Numbered from the stretch's first letter, positions 48,890-58,504 are shown. The stretch: 64,000 nucleotides of DNA from Okeania sp. KiyG1 (GCF_014132355.1 NZ_BLZO01000086.1:26402-90401); one strand, 5' to 3'. Numbers and translations: made by a program. Notes: generated from the sequence alone by a model not told the origin.

Positions 48890-49135
48890 TTGATAGTGGA
48901 TAATTGATAATTACCTCGGGTTTTAACCGTTACGGAATTGAATATAAGGAAATATTATTTCTTTTCTTGGTCGATTGGATATGCCTCCAAGACCTTGACA
49001 TCCCACCCTTGGGGAAGCTACGCTTTTTCCTACCGAATGCTCCGCAAACATGTCGCTCCGCGTTAACGGAGTTGTGCGCCAGCAAAACGACCGCTTTTTC
49101 CCCTTAAAAGGGGAGGCTTTAAACCAGAATTATTG
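48890..49135. repeat. Family E hairpin repeat with SDR inserts
   Basis: gataattgataattacctcg, gttttaaccgttacggaatt, tcttggtcgattggatatg, aaggggaggctttaaacc. The middle carries SDR stems (taccgaatgctccgcaaac and cgctccgcgttaacggagt). Upstream 48792-48889 has gtttgctaaattagtgt and ggagtcag repeats. Confidence 0.6.
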
Positions 49136-49376
49136 AATTATTAATTATTAATTATTGGGTAAGTACCCCAGCATAATTAAATATAACTATGTCATTGCGA
49201 AGGTTACTCCGTGGAAGGAAGCAATCTCAAGGGTTTTAACTGGTTTAAATTTTGTTACATAGTGAGGTTTATTTGTGCCTACTTAGTTAGAAGGAGAAAG
49301 TTTTATACTCGCGCTCTTATCCGGATATAATATTATACCTTAAATCAGCAATAGCGATAAATAATTAGGGCGTGAC

Positions 49377-49600
49377 CGATCTAATCTAAAAGTATTTATA
49401 GATAAAGGTAAGTGCCTTTTTAAGTATCAAAAAGTGCGAGGTTTTAGGTGGTAATGGTTCAAAAATTTAGGATTTTAGTCAAGAGTTTGGCAGAAAAATC
49501 AAGGAACGATTATTCCTACTGTCTCCTCTATAATTCCCATTTATCCTGACTCCTGACTCCTGACTCCTCCCCTTACCAAAAGACTGATTCAGCAAACCCT
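49377..49600. repeat. Miniature element, family D, with AATT target duplication
   Basis: agggcgtgacc to tcagcaaaccct, 224 bp, AATT on both sides. It ends eight bases before the tsaE start codon, so it must supply or replace its leader and promoter. Confidence 0.7.
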
Positions 49601-49607
49601 AATTATT

Positions 49608-50096
49608 ATGAACCAAGAAGTTTTTTTGCCACTAAAAAATACTGTAGCAACTCACAATCTTGGTAAAAATTTAGGGGGAATTTTGCCTGCTGGTAGTGTA
49701 ATTTTCTTGGAGGGAAATTTAGGTAGTGGTAAAACTACTTTTGTTCAAGGTATTGGTGCTGGTTTGGGAGTAAAGGAAACAATTGATAGCCCTACTTTTA
49801 CTTTAATTAATGAGTATTTTTCTGGCAGAATACCTCTTTATCATTTTGATTTATATCGCTTAGAAAATTCAGAGATTGAAGCTTTAAATTTGGAGATTTA
49901 TTGGGAGGGTTTGGAAGTACCTTTGGGTATTGTCGCCATTGAATGGGGTGAAAAATTGGTTTATTATCCTCCTAATTTTTTGCGGGTTTGTTTGAGTTTT
50001 TCTAATGTAGGAAATACTGTTGACGAAACTCTCTGCGGGCGGCAGGCTAAATTAATTTCTATTGGTAAGTTTGATTTGGATTTGGATAAAATTTAG
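49608..50096 (+). CDS. tsaE: tRNA N6-threonylcarbamoyladenosine biosynthesis ATPase TsaE
   Basis: 162 residues, usual length. Walker A is EGNLGSGKTTFVQGIG, followed by DSPTFTLINEY, the family signature LYHFDLYRLEN and VAIEWGEKL. TsaE drives the TsaB/TsaD complex that makes t6A37 in ANN-decoding tRNAs, an essential cytoplasmic function. The start codon directly follows a family D element, so no native ribosome site is visible. A strong palindrome follows the stop codon. Confidence 0.95.
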   Translation: MNQEVFLPLKNTVATHNLGKNLGGILPAGSVIFLEGNLGSGKTTFVQGIGAGLGVKETIDSPTFTLINEYFSGRIPLYHFDLYRLENSEIEALNLEIYWEGLEVPLGIVAIEWGEKLVYYPPNFLRVCLSFSNVGNTVDETLCGRQAKLISIGKFDLDLDKI

Positions 50097-50107
50097 GTAC
50101 TTTTATT

Positions 50108-50145
50108 GTAAGCATTTCCTACGGAATGCTTACCTTTTATTTAAT
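50108..50145. terminator. Probable bidirectional terminator made from an SDR
   Basis: gtaagcatt and aatgcttac arms with loop tcctacgg (50108-50133) followed by ctttta on the + strand. It lies between convergent genes, so it may end transcription from both sides. Inference from structure only. Confidence 0.5.
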
Positions 50146-50174
50146 TTTGCAGATCGGGTCTTACCATTAGTAAT

Positions 50175-50642
50175 TTAAGAATCTTCCATTAGCCACTTAT
50201 ATAAAGCTTTGTGTTTTGAATCAATTTCTTCCACAGACTTATAATAATAATTTTCCCAACCCTTTTCTGGTAGACCTGCAAATATCATAAGATTCAGTGG
50301 ATAATTTTCACTATCCGTGCAGCGACGAAAATCATCTCGAAACAGAAAAATTTCTTTATTGAGGGCGATCGCCACACCTAATTCAACCATTACACCTTCA
50401 TCAGGCGGTGTGCCATTGACAATAGCAAATATAGCATCGCAGTTTCTTACATCATTCATATCTGCTTGAGCAATAATGTAGGCCCATCCTGGCTTTGAGA
50501 AGTCTTGTTGGTTGTTTCGTTCAAATGGTTCCCAAACTTCCGCTCCTAAAGATTTCAATTTTTCGGTTATGGGAGGAAGTAGCAGTTTTTTTTGTTGCTT
50601 TGAGAAACCATAAGGATTAGCTAGATAAATTGTTTTTTTCAT
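50175..50642 (-). CDS. Nucleoside 2-deoxyribosyltransferase-like protein
   Basis: 155 residues with the family pattern: TIYLANPYGF at the N terminus (base binding), DMNDVRNCDAIFAIVNGTPP with the ribose-binding Asp, and DEGVMVELGVAIAL holding the likely catalytic Glu. Such enzymes cleave or swap the N-glycosidic bond of deoxynucleosides in salvage, and relatives occur as phage- or nucleotide-directed hydrolases. The substrate is unknown. Convergent with tsaE. Confidence 0.85.
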   Translation of the reverse strand: MKKTIYLANPYGFSKQQKKLLLPPITEKLKSLGAEVWEPFERNNQQDFSKPGWAYIIAQADMNDVRNCDAIFAIVNGTPPDEGVMVELGVAIALNKEIFLFRDDFRRCTDSENYPLNLMIFAGLPEKGWENYYYKSVEEIDSKHKALYKWLMEDS

Positions 50643-50761
50643 TTTGCTTTTGTATTACAGCTTATTCCATGTAAATCTGGTACATTAATTTTAGTAGTAA
50701 AATGTCCAAATATGAAAGCTTAACTGATAAAATTTCGTCGAAAAATTGAGCAGATAAAATT

Positions 50762-51658
50762 ATGGATAACTTACCAAAATTTTCTGGCAAATGTTCTTTA
50801 AGAAGTCGTTCTCTTCTTCCTGATATACCAGGAATTTATTTCATAGCAGATGAGCAAAATCAAATATTATATGTAGGTCAAGCTAAAAATTTGAAGAAAC
50901 GTTGGGCAGGAAAAACTCATCATCGTTACAAACAGTTTGCTAGAAAAGGATTGGATAAAGTGTATATCTATTATATTGAAGCACCTTTATCAGAATTAGA
51001 TGATTTAGAGAAAAAATATATTCAGGAAATTAAGCCACTACAAAACGATACTAAAGTTAAAGAATATATGCCAAAAAAAAGCCCGAAACTTTCTGAGTTA
51101 CAACGACTATTAAAATTAGCTAATACTCCTTTATTTCCATCGGTTAAATTCAAAACGGTCAATGGTATTACAGTTCCAATAGAAGATTGGGATATGATTC
51201 GTGGGTTTATTGCTGGAATTGATAATACTGAAAATATACCTCAAATTTTTGTTATATGTCAGCAAAATATGGGTCAGTTATTGTGGAATCGAGTTAATCA
51301 CAGAACAAAAAAACGTTTTTGCACTTATGATGCAGAAATAAGATGTTTTTTGATTAACTTAAGACAGGTAATTTTTGTATTTGTAGAATTATTTAGCCAT
51401 ACAGTTTCAAGGAATATTTTTAAAGCTACACATTCTTATCTGACAAACTCCAATAATTTTGGAGTCACCGTCAAAAAATTGACAAATATTCGTACTTTAA
51501 TAGAATCATTGGATTTAGACTTGCCACCTGCTTATACGGAAACACACAAAATTAGAAAGGATGCAGAAAAAATTAGAATAGATTATCTTTTAAAAGTTTG
51601 CAATAATCTCAAAGTATTGCCTGATGATTTCAAGCTAAATGAAAAACTTGTCTGGTAA
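50762..51658 (+). CDS. GIY-YIG nuclease-domain protein
   Basis: 298 residues. Residues ~22-85 are a GIY-YIG fold: PDIPGIYFIADEQNQILYVG, NLKKRW, HHRYKQF and the metal-binding Glu region LDDLEKKYIQEIKP. The remaining ~210 residues (IRGFIAGIDNTENIPQIFVI and beyond) match no domain I know and lack a recognisable DNA-binding motif. It might be a DNA repair or mobile-element nuclease. Its 3' end overlaps or touches the left end of the following TnpB element, suggesting that element inserted just at its stop. Confidence 0.82.
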   Translation: MDNLPKFSGKCSLRSRSLLPDIPGIYFIADEQNQILYVGQAKNLKKRWAGKTHHRYKQFARKGLDKVYIYYIEAPLSELDDLEKKYIQEIKPLQNDTKVKEYMPKKSPKLSELQRLLKLANTPLFPSVKFKTVNGITVPIEDWDMIRGFIAGIDNTENIPQIFVICQQNMGQLLWNRVNHRTKKRFCTYDAEIRCFLINLRQVIFVFVELFSHTVSRNIFKATHSYLTNSNNFGVTVKKLTNIRTLIESLDLDLPPAYTETHKIRKDAEKIRIDYLLKVCNNLKVLPDDFKLNEKLVW

Positions 51659-51707
51659 AAATATTGTTGATATAATATCTAATTGTAGATATAAAGGTCG
51701 ATTCTCT

Positions 51708-53129
51708 ATGCTATTGAAATACAAGTACAAGCTCAAACCTTGTAAAAGTCAAGCAGTAATTATATCTAGTTGGTTAGAGATGGCCCGGAAGCAATATAAC
51801 TACCGTTTAGCTCAAAGATTGAATTGGTTTGAAGCAACGCGCACACCAGTAAACGCTTGTCCACTTAATGTTTCAGTAGTGCCTGTAGAAGGGATTTATC
51901 AAAACATATCAGAGTTTAGAGTACAAACACGAGATGGTAGAAAAAAAGACAGTAATGGTGATCCGATAAGCAAGAAAGGAGATACACATCCGAACATAGT
52001 CAATGGTTATGTTTTGTGGGAAACTGTTCAACTGGCAGATTTAGCACAGACTAAAAAACTATTCCCTGAGTATAAGTCTATCCACTCCCAAGTTTTGCAA
52101 GATGTTATTCAGCGTGTACAAACAACAATGGATAACTATACCGTACCCGATAAAAACGGCCAAACCAGTGGCAGACCGAAATTCAAGGGAAAACATTATT
52201 ATAACTCGTTCAGTTATCCTCAGTTGTCAAATACCAATATTGTCAAAAATGCTAACGGTCGTTGTTGTATAAATCTACCCAAAATTGGTTTAGTCCCTTT
52301 GGTTTACAATCGCCCAATACCACTAGGATTCAAGGTTAAGACAGGTACAGTAATTCGTGAAGTTGATGGATGGTATATCAGTTTCACGATAGAAGATAAG
52401 ACTGTGCCTTATGAGGTTGTAGAAATTCAACCCACCGAACAAAACTCAAAGGGTATAGATTTAGGATTGTTGCACTATGCTGTTACATCCGATGGGGAGT
52501 TTCTAGAAGTTCCTAAGTTTTTCAGATTCTCGGAACATAGATTATCTAAACTTCAGGTGAGATTGGCCAAAAAATCCAAGCACTCAAAACCTTGGAAAAT
52601 TCTCAAAGGTAAAATAGCAAAACTCCATCAACTAATAGCTAGACAGCGACTAGACTGGCAATTCAAATTAGCTTATCATTTGTTTAGTGATTGTCAGGTA
52701 ATATTCCTCGAAAACCTACTTCTAGCAAACTTACTCCGACGTTGCAAAGCTAAATTGGGAAGCAATGGTCAGTTCTTGCCTAACGGTCAATCAGCAAAAT
52801 CAGGATTGAATAAGTCTTTGCAAGATGCAGCCTTTGGCCAGTTTGTTCAAGTCTTAGAATATGTTGCCTGGAAACTTGGCAAAAAAATTATCAAAGTAGA
52901 CCCAAAAGGAACATCTCAGCATTGTTGGGAATGTTTGAGTAAAGTTGCTAAAAGCTTATCAGAGCGCTGGCATTCTTGCAGTAATTGTGGACAAGAACTA
53001 GATAGGGACTATAACTCGGCACTCCTCATACAGAAAATTGGATTGTTATCAACACAGGAGGAGGACATCACTTCTGTTAAAACTGCGGTCAGGGCTTTCC
53101 TGACTGAAGAATCCCACGCTCTCCCGTAG
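51708..53129 (+). CDS. tnpB: Intact TnpB, IS200/IS605-type RNA-guided nuclease
   Basis: 473 residues from the ATG at 51708; the longer frame from 51639 starts inside the preceding gene. All catalytic parts are present: RuvC-I GIDLGLLHYAVTSDGE, RuvC-II Glu in VIFLENLLLANLLRR, zinc ribbon CWECLSKVAKSLSERWHSCS with CSNCG, and RuvC-III DRDYNSALLI. The N terminus has the usual YKYKLKPCKSQ and EMARKQYNYRLAQRL. No tnpA is adjacent, so it is a solo (IS1341-like) form. TnpB proteins of this kind cut DNA guided by an RNA from the element's right end. That hairpin lies at 53112-53145. Confidence 0.93.
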   Translation: MLLKYKYKLKPCKSQAVIISSWLEMARKQYNYRLAQRLNWFEATRTPVNACPLNVSVVPVEGIYQNISEFRVQTRDGRKKDSNGDPISKKGDTHPNIVNGYVLWETVQLADLAQTKKLFPEYKSIHSQVLQDVIQRVQTTMDNYTVPDKNGQTSGRPKFKGKHYYNSFSYPQLSNTNIVKNANGRCCINLPKIGLVPLVYNRPIPLGFKVKTGTVIREVDGWYISFTIEDKTVPYEVVEIQPTEQNSKGIDLGLLHYAVTSDGEFLEVPKFFRFSEHRLSKLQVRLAKKSKHSKPWKILKGKIAKLHQLIARQRLDWQFKLAYHLFSDCQVIFLENLLLANLLRRCKAKLGSNGQFLPNGQSAKSGLNKSLQDAAFGQFVQVLEYVAWKLGKKIIKVDPKGTSQHCWECLSKVAKSLSERWHSCSNCGQELDRDYNSALLIQKIGLLSTQEEDITSVKTAVRAFLTEESHALP

Positions 53130-53148
53130 GGGAGCGTCGGGAGTATGT
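53105..53148 (+). ncRNA. Right-end hairpin / probable omega RNA 3' region of the TnpB element
   Basis: cccacgctctcccgt and aggggagcgtcggg form a stem overlapping the last tnpB codons, followed by agtatgtcaa. By analogy with IS605-type elements the guide would be copied from bases just after about 53148. The exact ends are inferred. Confidence 0.5.
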
Positions 53149-53196
53149 CAATAACGTAAGATTTTCCTTCTTTATTCTTCCTTCTTCCATAATTGC

Positions 53197-54528
53197 TCAG
53201 GAAACATCTGAAAAACTTAAAGCTCTACCCCGAAAATCAGAGTTAAATTCACCACGATTAAACACAACTTCTCCCCCAACAATAGTAACAACAGGCCAAC
53301 CAGTTAAACTCCATCCTTCAAATGGACTCCACCCACATTTTGTCATTAATTCCTCTCTTAAAACAGGGCGATAATTATCCAAATCAACTAATACTAAATC
53401 CGCATCAAAACCAGGAGCGATCGCTCCTTTTTTCGGAATACCATAACCTTTTGCCACAGCAGTAGACATCCAATTAGAAACTTGAGCAACAGAACATCTT
53501 CCCTGGATAGCTTGAGTCAACATTAAGGGTAAAGAAGTTTCTACTCCAGGCATTCCCGAAGGAGTATTCGGATAACCTTTTGCTTTTTCTTCTAAAGTAT
53601 GAGGTGCATGATCTGTGGCAATAAAATCAATTACTCCATCCAACAAAGCTTGCCATAAAACTTCATTATCCCAAGCAGATTTTAAAGGAGGATTCATCTG
53701 AGCTAAAGTACCAATTTTTTCATAAGCACTTGTATTTAATAATAAATGTTGAGGCGTAACTTCAGCAGTTACCCAACTAGGTTTATCCTGACGCAATAAT
53801 TCAGCTTCATCTCCAGTGGAAGTATGCAAAATATGTAACCTCCGCTCATACTTTTTCGACAACTTCAAAGCCATCTTAGCTGCCAATAAAGCAGTCTCAT
53901 TATCCTGAATTTGTGAATGAATAGCAGGGTCAGAAATTCCAGCAAATTCTTTTTTTCTTTCATCAATTCGAGCTTGATTTTCTGCATGAACAGCTATTAA
54001 CCTTTTTCCCCTAGCAAAAATTGGCTCTAACTTTTCCTCCGTATCTACTAACAAAGGTCCGTGCATAGAACCCATAAAAATTTTAATCCCAGGAGTAGGA
54101 TTAGCAGTTAATAAATCGGGTAAATTTTCTGCCGTTGCTCCAATAAAAAAACCGAAATTAACCAAACATTTTTGAGCTGCCCGTTGTAACTTATCATCCA
54201 ATGCGGTTTGAGTCGTAGTCAAAGGTTTAGTATTAGGCATTTCCAGAAAAGAAGTAACACCACCTTTCACACAAGCTCGACTAGCAGTAAATAAATCCTC
54301 CTTATGTTCCAATCCAGGTTCCCGAAAATGTACCTGGGGGTCGATGACTCCAGGTAATAGGGTTAAACCTTCAGCATCTATGATTTTTTCTGGAGCTTCA
54401 GAAGATGAAATTTCTGGAGCAACCTGAATAATTTCTTGACCTTGAATTTGCACATCACCGACGATAAATTCTCCATCAGGTAGAAGAATACGAGCACGAC
54501 GGATTATTAAAGAAGAAGTAGGGGACAT
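53197..54528 (-). CDS. pyrC: Dihydroorotase (class I)
   Basis: 443 residues. It converts carbamoyl-aspartate to dihydroorotate in pyrimidine synthesis. Motifs: LLPGVIDPQVHFREPG, lysine in PGIKIFMGSMHG (candidate carboxylated or metal-bridging site), HILHTS and the catalytic Asp in FIATDHAPHTLEEK. In the first motif Gln replaces the first His of the usual HxH; this DxQVHFR form is known in one bacterial branch (recalled). Residual parts GMPGVETSLPLML and GFDADLVLVD complete the amidohydrolase fold. The ATG follows a short AT-rich leader. A second, degenerate dihydroorotase lies 2.6 kb upstream on the same strand. Confidence 0.93.
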   Translation of the reverse strand: MSPTSSLIIRRARILLPDGEFIVGDVQIQGQEIIQVAPEISSSEAPEKIIDAEGLTLLPGVIDPQVHFREPGLEHKEDLFTASRACVKGGVTSFLEMPNTKPLTTTQTALDDKLQRAAQKCLVNFGFFIGATAENLPDLLTANPTPGIKIFMGSMHGPLLVDTEEKLEPIFARGKRLIAVHAENQARIDERKKEFAGISDPAIHSQIQDNETALLAAKMALKLSKKYERRLHILHTSTGDEAELLRQDKPSWVTAEVTPQHLLLNTSAYEKIGTLAQMNPPLKSAWDNEVLWQALLDGVIDFIATDHAPHTLEEKAKGYPNTPSGMPGVETSLPLMLTQAIQGRCSVAQVSNWMSTAVAKGYGIPKKGAIAPGFDADLVLVDLDNYRPVLREELMTKCGWSPFEGWSLTGWPVVTIVGGEVVFNRGEFNSDFRGRALSFSDVS

Positions 54529-54549
54529 GATGAAAAATTAGTTTTAATA

Positions 54550-54654
54550 AGATTGTTATATAATATTATGATGAGCAATTTAAAAACTAGGACATTTACT
54601 AATTAATTGTTAATTTAGACTGTTGAGACACCTGCTAATTTTATATAACAATCT
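54550..54654. repeat. 105-bp inverted-repeat element between pyrC and lepB
   Basis: Exact 14-bp arms agattgttatataa and ttatataacaatct. No ORF. The remaining spacer to lepB is AT-rich and holds nothing I can support beyond possible promoters of the divergent genes. Confidence 0.55.
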
Positions 54655-54898
54655 GCGTATTGGTTGTGAAAATTCTTATAACAGTTAATTTTAACTGCAA
54701 ACCTTTAAAATTATTTAAGTCGCTAATCCGACGGCTCCCCTATATGAGTTCTAAACGACCAGCAAAATATTACAACTGAAAATAGGATTGCTATATATTT
54801 TAGATAATCAAAAAATTAACTGGGAAACTCAAATTCTAAATCGACAATCAAAATCAAGTATTTTTCAATTAATTATTGGATTAATTATTTTATAGACT

Positions 54899-55549
54899 AT
54901 GAATAAAGAAGAAAAAAAAGTAAAAAAAGAAGAGCAAAATGAAGAAAATCCATGGATTGAATCAATCAAAACCATAGGACTTAGTGTAATTTTGGCTATT
55001 GGAATTCGTCAATTTGTTGCTGAAGCACGTTATATTCCTTCTGGTTCAATGCTACCAACATTACAAATTAACGATCGCTTGATTATAGATAAATTGGGTT
55101 ATCAATTTAAAGACCCACAGAGAGGAGATATTGTAGTTTTTAACCCAACAAAAGAACTTAAAACTCAGTATAAAGATGCTTTTATTAAACGAATAGTTGG
55201 ATTACCTGGAGATCGAGTAGAATTGAAGGATGGAAAAGTATATGTAAATAACCAGGTGGTAGAAGAAACTTACGTTGCTTCAGATTTGAATCCTGCCGAA
55301 CTTGAGGCAAGAAAAGTAAATCATCAACAAACTAGAATAGATGTTTGTCCCCCTGATAAAAGATTTCTTTCTGAACCTGTGACAGTGCCTCCAGATTCTT
55401 ATTTAGTCATGGGAGATAATCGTAATCATAGTTATGATGGTCGGTGTTGGGGTTTTGTACCTTATGAAAATATTATTGGTCGAGCTATATTTCGCTTTTG
55501 GCCACTGGATACCATTGGTAATATAGATGAGTTGCCACTATACAAATGA
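54899..55549 (+). CDS. lepB: Signal peptidase I
   Basis: 216 residues. It removes signal peptides from exported proteins. After a very charged N terminus ([19 protein letters not shown]) comes one membrane helix (residues ~24-41), then the catalytic Ser50 in [11 protein letters not shown] and Lys97 in [20 protein letters not shown]. Box [18 protein letters not shown] and the final [11 protein letters not shown] are typical. An acidic/Cys segment ([17 protein letters not shown]) is an insertion in the usual variable loop. Anchored in the plasma or thylakoid membrane, active site outside. Confidence 0.95.
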   Translation: MNKEEKKVKKEEQNEENPWIESIKTIGLSVILAIGIRQFVAEARYIPSGSMLPTLQINDRLIIDKLGYQFKDPQRGDIVVFNPTKELKTQYKDAFIKRIVGLPGDRVELKDGKVYVNNQVVEETYVASDLNPAELEARKVNHQQTRIDVCPPDKRFLSEPVTVPPDSYLVMGDNRNHSYDGRCWGFVPYENIIGRAIFRFWPLDTIGNIDELPLYK

Positions 55550-55684
55550 AATTGCTAAAGGTTAGCACTACCACAAATATTCAGAATTATTTCCACAGTG
55601 ATATAATGCCAGCCTAAAAGTTAAATAAGGCGACACCACTGTTGATTAATATATATATATAGTTAGCAAAAATCAGACTTTAAC

Positions 55685-56191
55685 TTAACTAGAACCTTGA
55701 GGTTGATTTTCGTCTAGTTCTGTATCTCGGAAATATTTACGAATAATTTCAACTTCAGGCTCTGTCTCAATCCACAGACGAGCTCCACCTGCTTGACTCT
55801 TGTTAGGTTTATGAGGTCGATAGACGATTTTGCAATTTCCCAGAATTTCTACTTCGTGGCAGTAATGGTTTTTGCCTCCTTGTTTGACAGAAATTGCTGG
55901 AAGAGAGGTGCCGTGGTCTCGGTTATAGTCAATTTCTCTTCGTAGCACATGGATAAAAGTATTGCCTGTACGGAATCCTTTATTCCAAGTTCCTTGAGGG
56001 CCTCGACGACCAGGGGTAATTTCTGGCATTCCTCGACGATTTAAAGGAATTACCCAAAACCGTTTGACTTTTTTGGCTCCTTTGAGACGACCTTGCCTAA
56101 GAAGTAACCTGAGTCTAGCAGTAGAAATATTTAAAAGAAAAGCTGCTTCTGTTGTACCAACTTTATCTGGTTCAGTATTTGTATCTTTCAT
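55685..56191 (-). CDS. Helix-turn-helix (excisionase/MerR-like) protein
   Basis: About 168 residues if started at the ATG at 56191 (MKDTNTEPDKVGTTEAAFLL); the frame is open to 56266, adding hydrophobic residues (ILCCLMVSAYLAYTLY) that look like non-coding translation. Residues ~10-50 form a winged helix-turn-helix: GTTEAAFLLNISTARLRLLL, LRQGRLKGAKKVKRFWVIPL. The remainder is basic with RRGPQGTWNKGFRTGN and GGKNHYCHEVEILGNCKIVY. It may regulate transcription or be a phage-type factor; the target is unknown. Confidence 0.65.
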   Translation of the reverse strand: MKDTNTEPDKVGTTEAAFLLNISTARLRLLLRQGRLKGAKKVKRFWVIPLNRRGMPEITPGRRGPQGTWNKGFRTGNTFIHVLRREIDYNRDHGTSLPAISVKQGGKNHYCHEVEILGNCKIVYRPHKPNKSQAGGARLWIETEPEVEIIRKYFRDTELDENQPQGSS

Positions 56192-56359
56192 AAACTGTTT
56201 CGGAACATATAGAGTATAAGCGAGATAAGCACTTACCATCAAACAACAAAGGATTGAATTTGGCAATATTTGATTTTCCAGTATTGACTTATGATAGTAA
56301 TCTGAGTAGGAGATTTTACAATTACCTAAAATCTCAACTAAATTCGGAGAGCTTCATAA

Positions 56360-56545
56360 TATAATGTCCGTTTATATCGTTTGTGTAAACCCAAGGGTGA
56401 ATATCTACAGGAAATAATGGTTTTTTTCTTGCGAGGGTAGCCTTCGGACCTCTTCCCTCTTCCTTCTTCCCTCTTCCTTCTTCCCTCTTCCTTCTTCCTT
56501 CTTCCTTACCTTTGCTATACAAGACCGATGCTACCGGACATGATA
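56360..56545. repeat. Miniature element, family C, with TAA target duplication
   Basis: 186 bp, ends tataatgtccg and ccggacatgata, TAA on both sides. It is an inverted near-copy of 22219-22390 (shares cttgcgagggtagccttcgg). Confidence 0.8.
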
Positions 56546-56550
56546 TAAAA

Positions 56551-56653
56551 AGGTGTTGCTGAATGGTAATGATTTTTAGATTAACTATCAACGCAAAACA
56601 TAAGTTTTTCAATTTTACCTTCAGCTACTTACCATTACATTTCAGCAACGCCT
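56551..56653. repeat. Miniature element, family G
   Basis: aggtgttgctgaatggtaat to accattacatttcagcaacg, about 103 bp, no ORF. Confidence 0.65.
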
Positions 56654-56711
56654 CCTTTAAAATTTTGACTCCAGGACACGACCTTGAATTTGTTTTCCTC
56701 ACCAGGGAGTA

Positions 56712-56826
56712 GGGAATAATTAATAATTAACAATTACCTCTTCTTTTCAAGGAGAAGAGAATTGGCTAAAAGGATTTTTTATCTTTTAAAGGAAAGGCTT
56801 TAAATCTTAATTATTCGGTAAAAGTC
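56712..56826. repeat. Family E hairpin repeat
   Basis: (taataatt)n, acctcttcttttcaaggaga, gaattggctaaaagg, ggaaaggctttaaatc, ttattcggtaaaa. Confidence 0.65.
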
Positions 56827-56888
56827 AAAGTTAAGACACGACCTACAATTTGTTTATCTAACCAAGGAGTAGGGAACAATTAATAATT

Positions 56889-57125
56889 AGGGCTTGCTGA
56901 TTAAATATAAAAGTATTTACAGATAAAGGTTTTAGCCTTTTTTGGGTCGAAAAAAGTATCTGGTTTTCAGCTCTTCACGCTCAAAAAGTTAGTATTTTAG
57001 GCGCATAGTTGGGCAGAAAAATCAAGGGACAAAACTTAGCTCCTACTTCCTCGCTTATTCCCATTTCTCCTGTCTCCTGTTTCCTGTCTCCTGCCCTCAC
57101 CCATAAGACTTTTTCAGCAAACCCT
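56889..57125. repeat. Miniature element, family D, with AATT flanks
   Basis: agggcttgctga to tcagcaaaccct, 237 bp; AATT on both sides. It lies just after the 3' end of the degenerate dihydroorotase gene. Confidence 0.7.
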
Positions 57126-57154
57126 AATTAATAATTAATAATTACCTTTTCTTT

Positions 57155-58450
57155 TCAATTGGCAAAAGTCAAACTTAAGACACGGCCTACAATTTGTTTT
57201 TCTAACCAGGGGGTATTGGCGGAACGAGATTTTAAGGTTTGTCTATCTACTTGCCAAGTTTTTTGAGGGGCAAATAGAGTCAGATCTGCTGCTTTGTTAG
57301 GAACAATAGCTCCTAAATTTACTCCTAAACATTTTGCCGGGTTGGTACTCAAAACTCTCCATAAATCCATTGCTGATAATTCTTGTGTTTCTACCAAATT
57401 TTGCCATAGTAAAGGTAATGCTATTTCTAGTCCTATGGCTCCTGGGGGTGCTTCATAAAAAGCTACAGTTTTTTCTTCATAACAGTAGGGAGTATGGTCA
57501 ATAGCTACAACATCCAAAACTCCATCCTTAATACCCTCAATCAAAGCCAAGCGATCGCTAATATTTCCTAAAGGAGGGTCTAAACGTAAATTTGGGTCGT
57601 AGGGAAGGAAGGGAGAATTTAAAGTATACTTTCCGTCAATAGCTTGAGTATCTAATAATAGGTGCATCCAAGTTGTACTAGCAGTAATAGGTAAACCCCG
57701 ACTTTTAGCTACTCTAATCAATTCGACACTCCGAGCAGTGGAAACCCGCATAATATGGACAGGAGTTCCAATAGCATCTACCAATTCCAACACAGCAGCT
57801 AAAGCGGAAGTTTCAGCCATAGTCGGAACTCCAGGCAAACCCAAGCGAATAGAATCATACCCCTCTCGCATCACCCCTTTACCTGCCAACCTAGAATTAT
57901 TGCAACATAAAGCTAGAGGTTTATTCAGAGGTTTGAGATATTCCAAGATTCGTCGTAACAAACCAAGATTTTGTAGAGGCAAACCATCTGCAAATCCGAC
58001 AACTCCTGTTGCTGCTAATTCTCCCAACTCGGTCATTTGCTCCCCTTGTAAACCTTGGGTAATAGCACCCCAATAATAAAAGATGGGAGTAGGAGCATAA
58101 TTTTTGGCTAAATTTTGCAACCTGGCCAAACCAGCAGGATTATCTACAGATGGAAAAGTATCGGGCAAAATAGCTAATCTAGTAAAACCCCCTGCTGTAG
58201 CTGCTTGAATTAAAGATTCAATAGTTTCTCGTTCCTCAAATCCTGGTTCGCCACTATGAGAATATAAGTCTACTAAACCAGGGCCTAAAATTAGTCCGTG
58301 GGAATTTTGAATTTCTGTTTTAGTGGGGAATTCAGAAATTTGTGTCTCGACTGCTGCGATTTTACTATCGATGATTAATACATCAGCAATTCTGTCTGTA
58401 TTGGAAACTGGGTCTAATATTCGGATTTGTTGGAAAAGTTTGCTGTTCAT
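57155..58450 (-). CDS. Dihydroorotase-like protein, probably non-catalytic
   Basis: 431 residues of the class I dihydroorotase/amidohydrolase fold, diverged from pyrC. The metal site is altered: the usual DxHxHxR reads GLVDLYSHSGEPG, so the first His and the substrate Arg are missing. GFADGLPLQN replaces the lysine block and HIMRVSTARSVELIRV the second His block, while VAIDHTPYCYEEK keeps the late Asp. Such degenerate forms are known as structural partners of aspartate carbamoyltransferase (PyrC' type), which would fit here, though pyrB is not in the window. Cytoplasmic. It lies upstream of pyrC on the same strand but not in a tight operon. Confidence 0.85.
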   Translation of the reverse strand: MNSKLFQQIRILDPVSNTDRIADVLIIDSKIAAVETQISEFPTKTEIQNSHGLILGPGLVDLYSHSGEPGFEERETIESLIQAATAGGFTRLAILPDTFPSVDNPAGLARLQNLAKNYAPTPIFYYWGAITQGLQGEQMTELGELAATGVVGFADGLPLQNLGLLRRILEYLKPLNKPLALCCNNSRLAGKGVMREGYDSIRLGLPGVPTMAETSALAAVLELVDAIGTPVHIMRVSTARSVELIRVAKSRGLPITASTTWMHLLLDTQAIDGKYTLNSPFLPYDPNLRLDPPLGNISDRLALIEGIKDGVLDVVAIDHTPYCYEEKTVAFYEAPPGAIGLEIALPLLWQNLVETQELSAMDLWRVLSTNPAKCLGVNLGAIVPNKAADLTLFAPQKTWQVDRQTLKSRSANTPWLEKQIVGRVLSLTFAN

Positions 58451-58504
58451 CTGAGGAAGGTGGTAGGTGTAGAACTGCTCTGATTTGAGAATAATGATTT
58501 CTCT

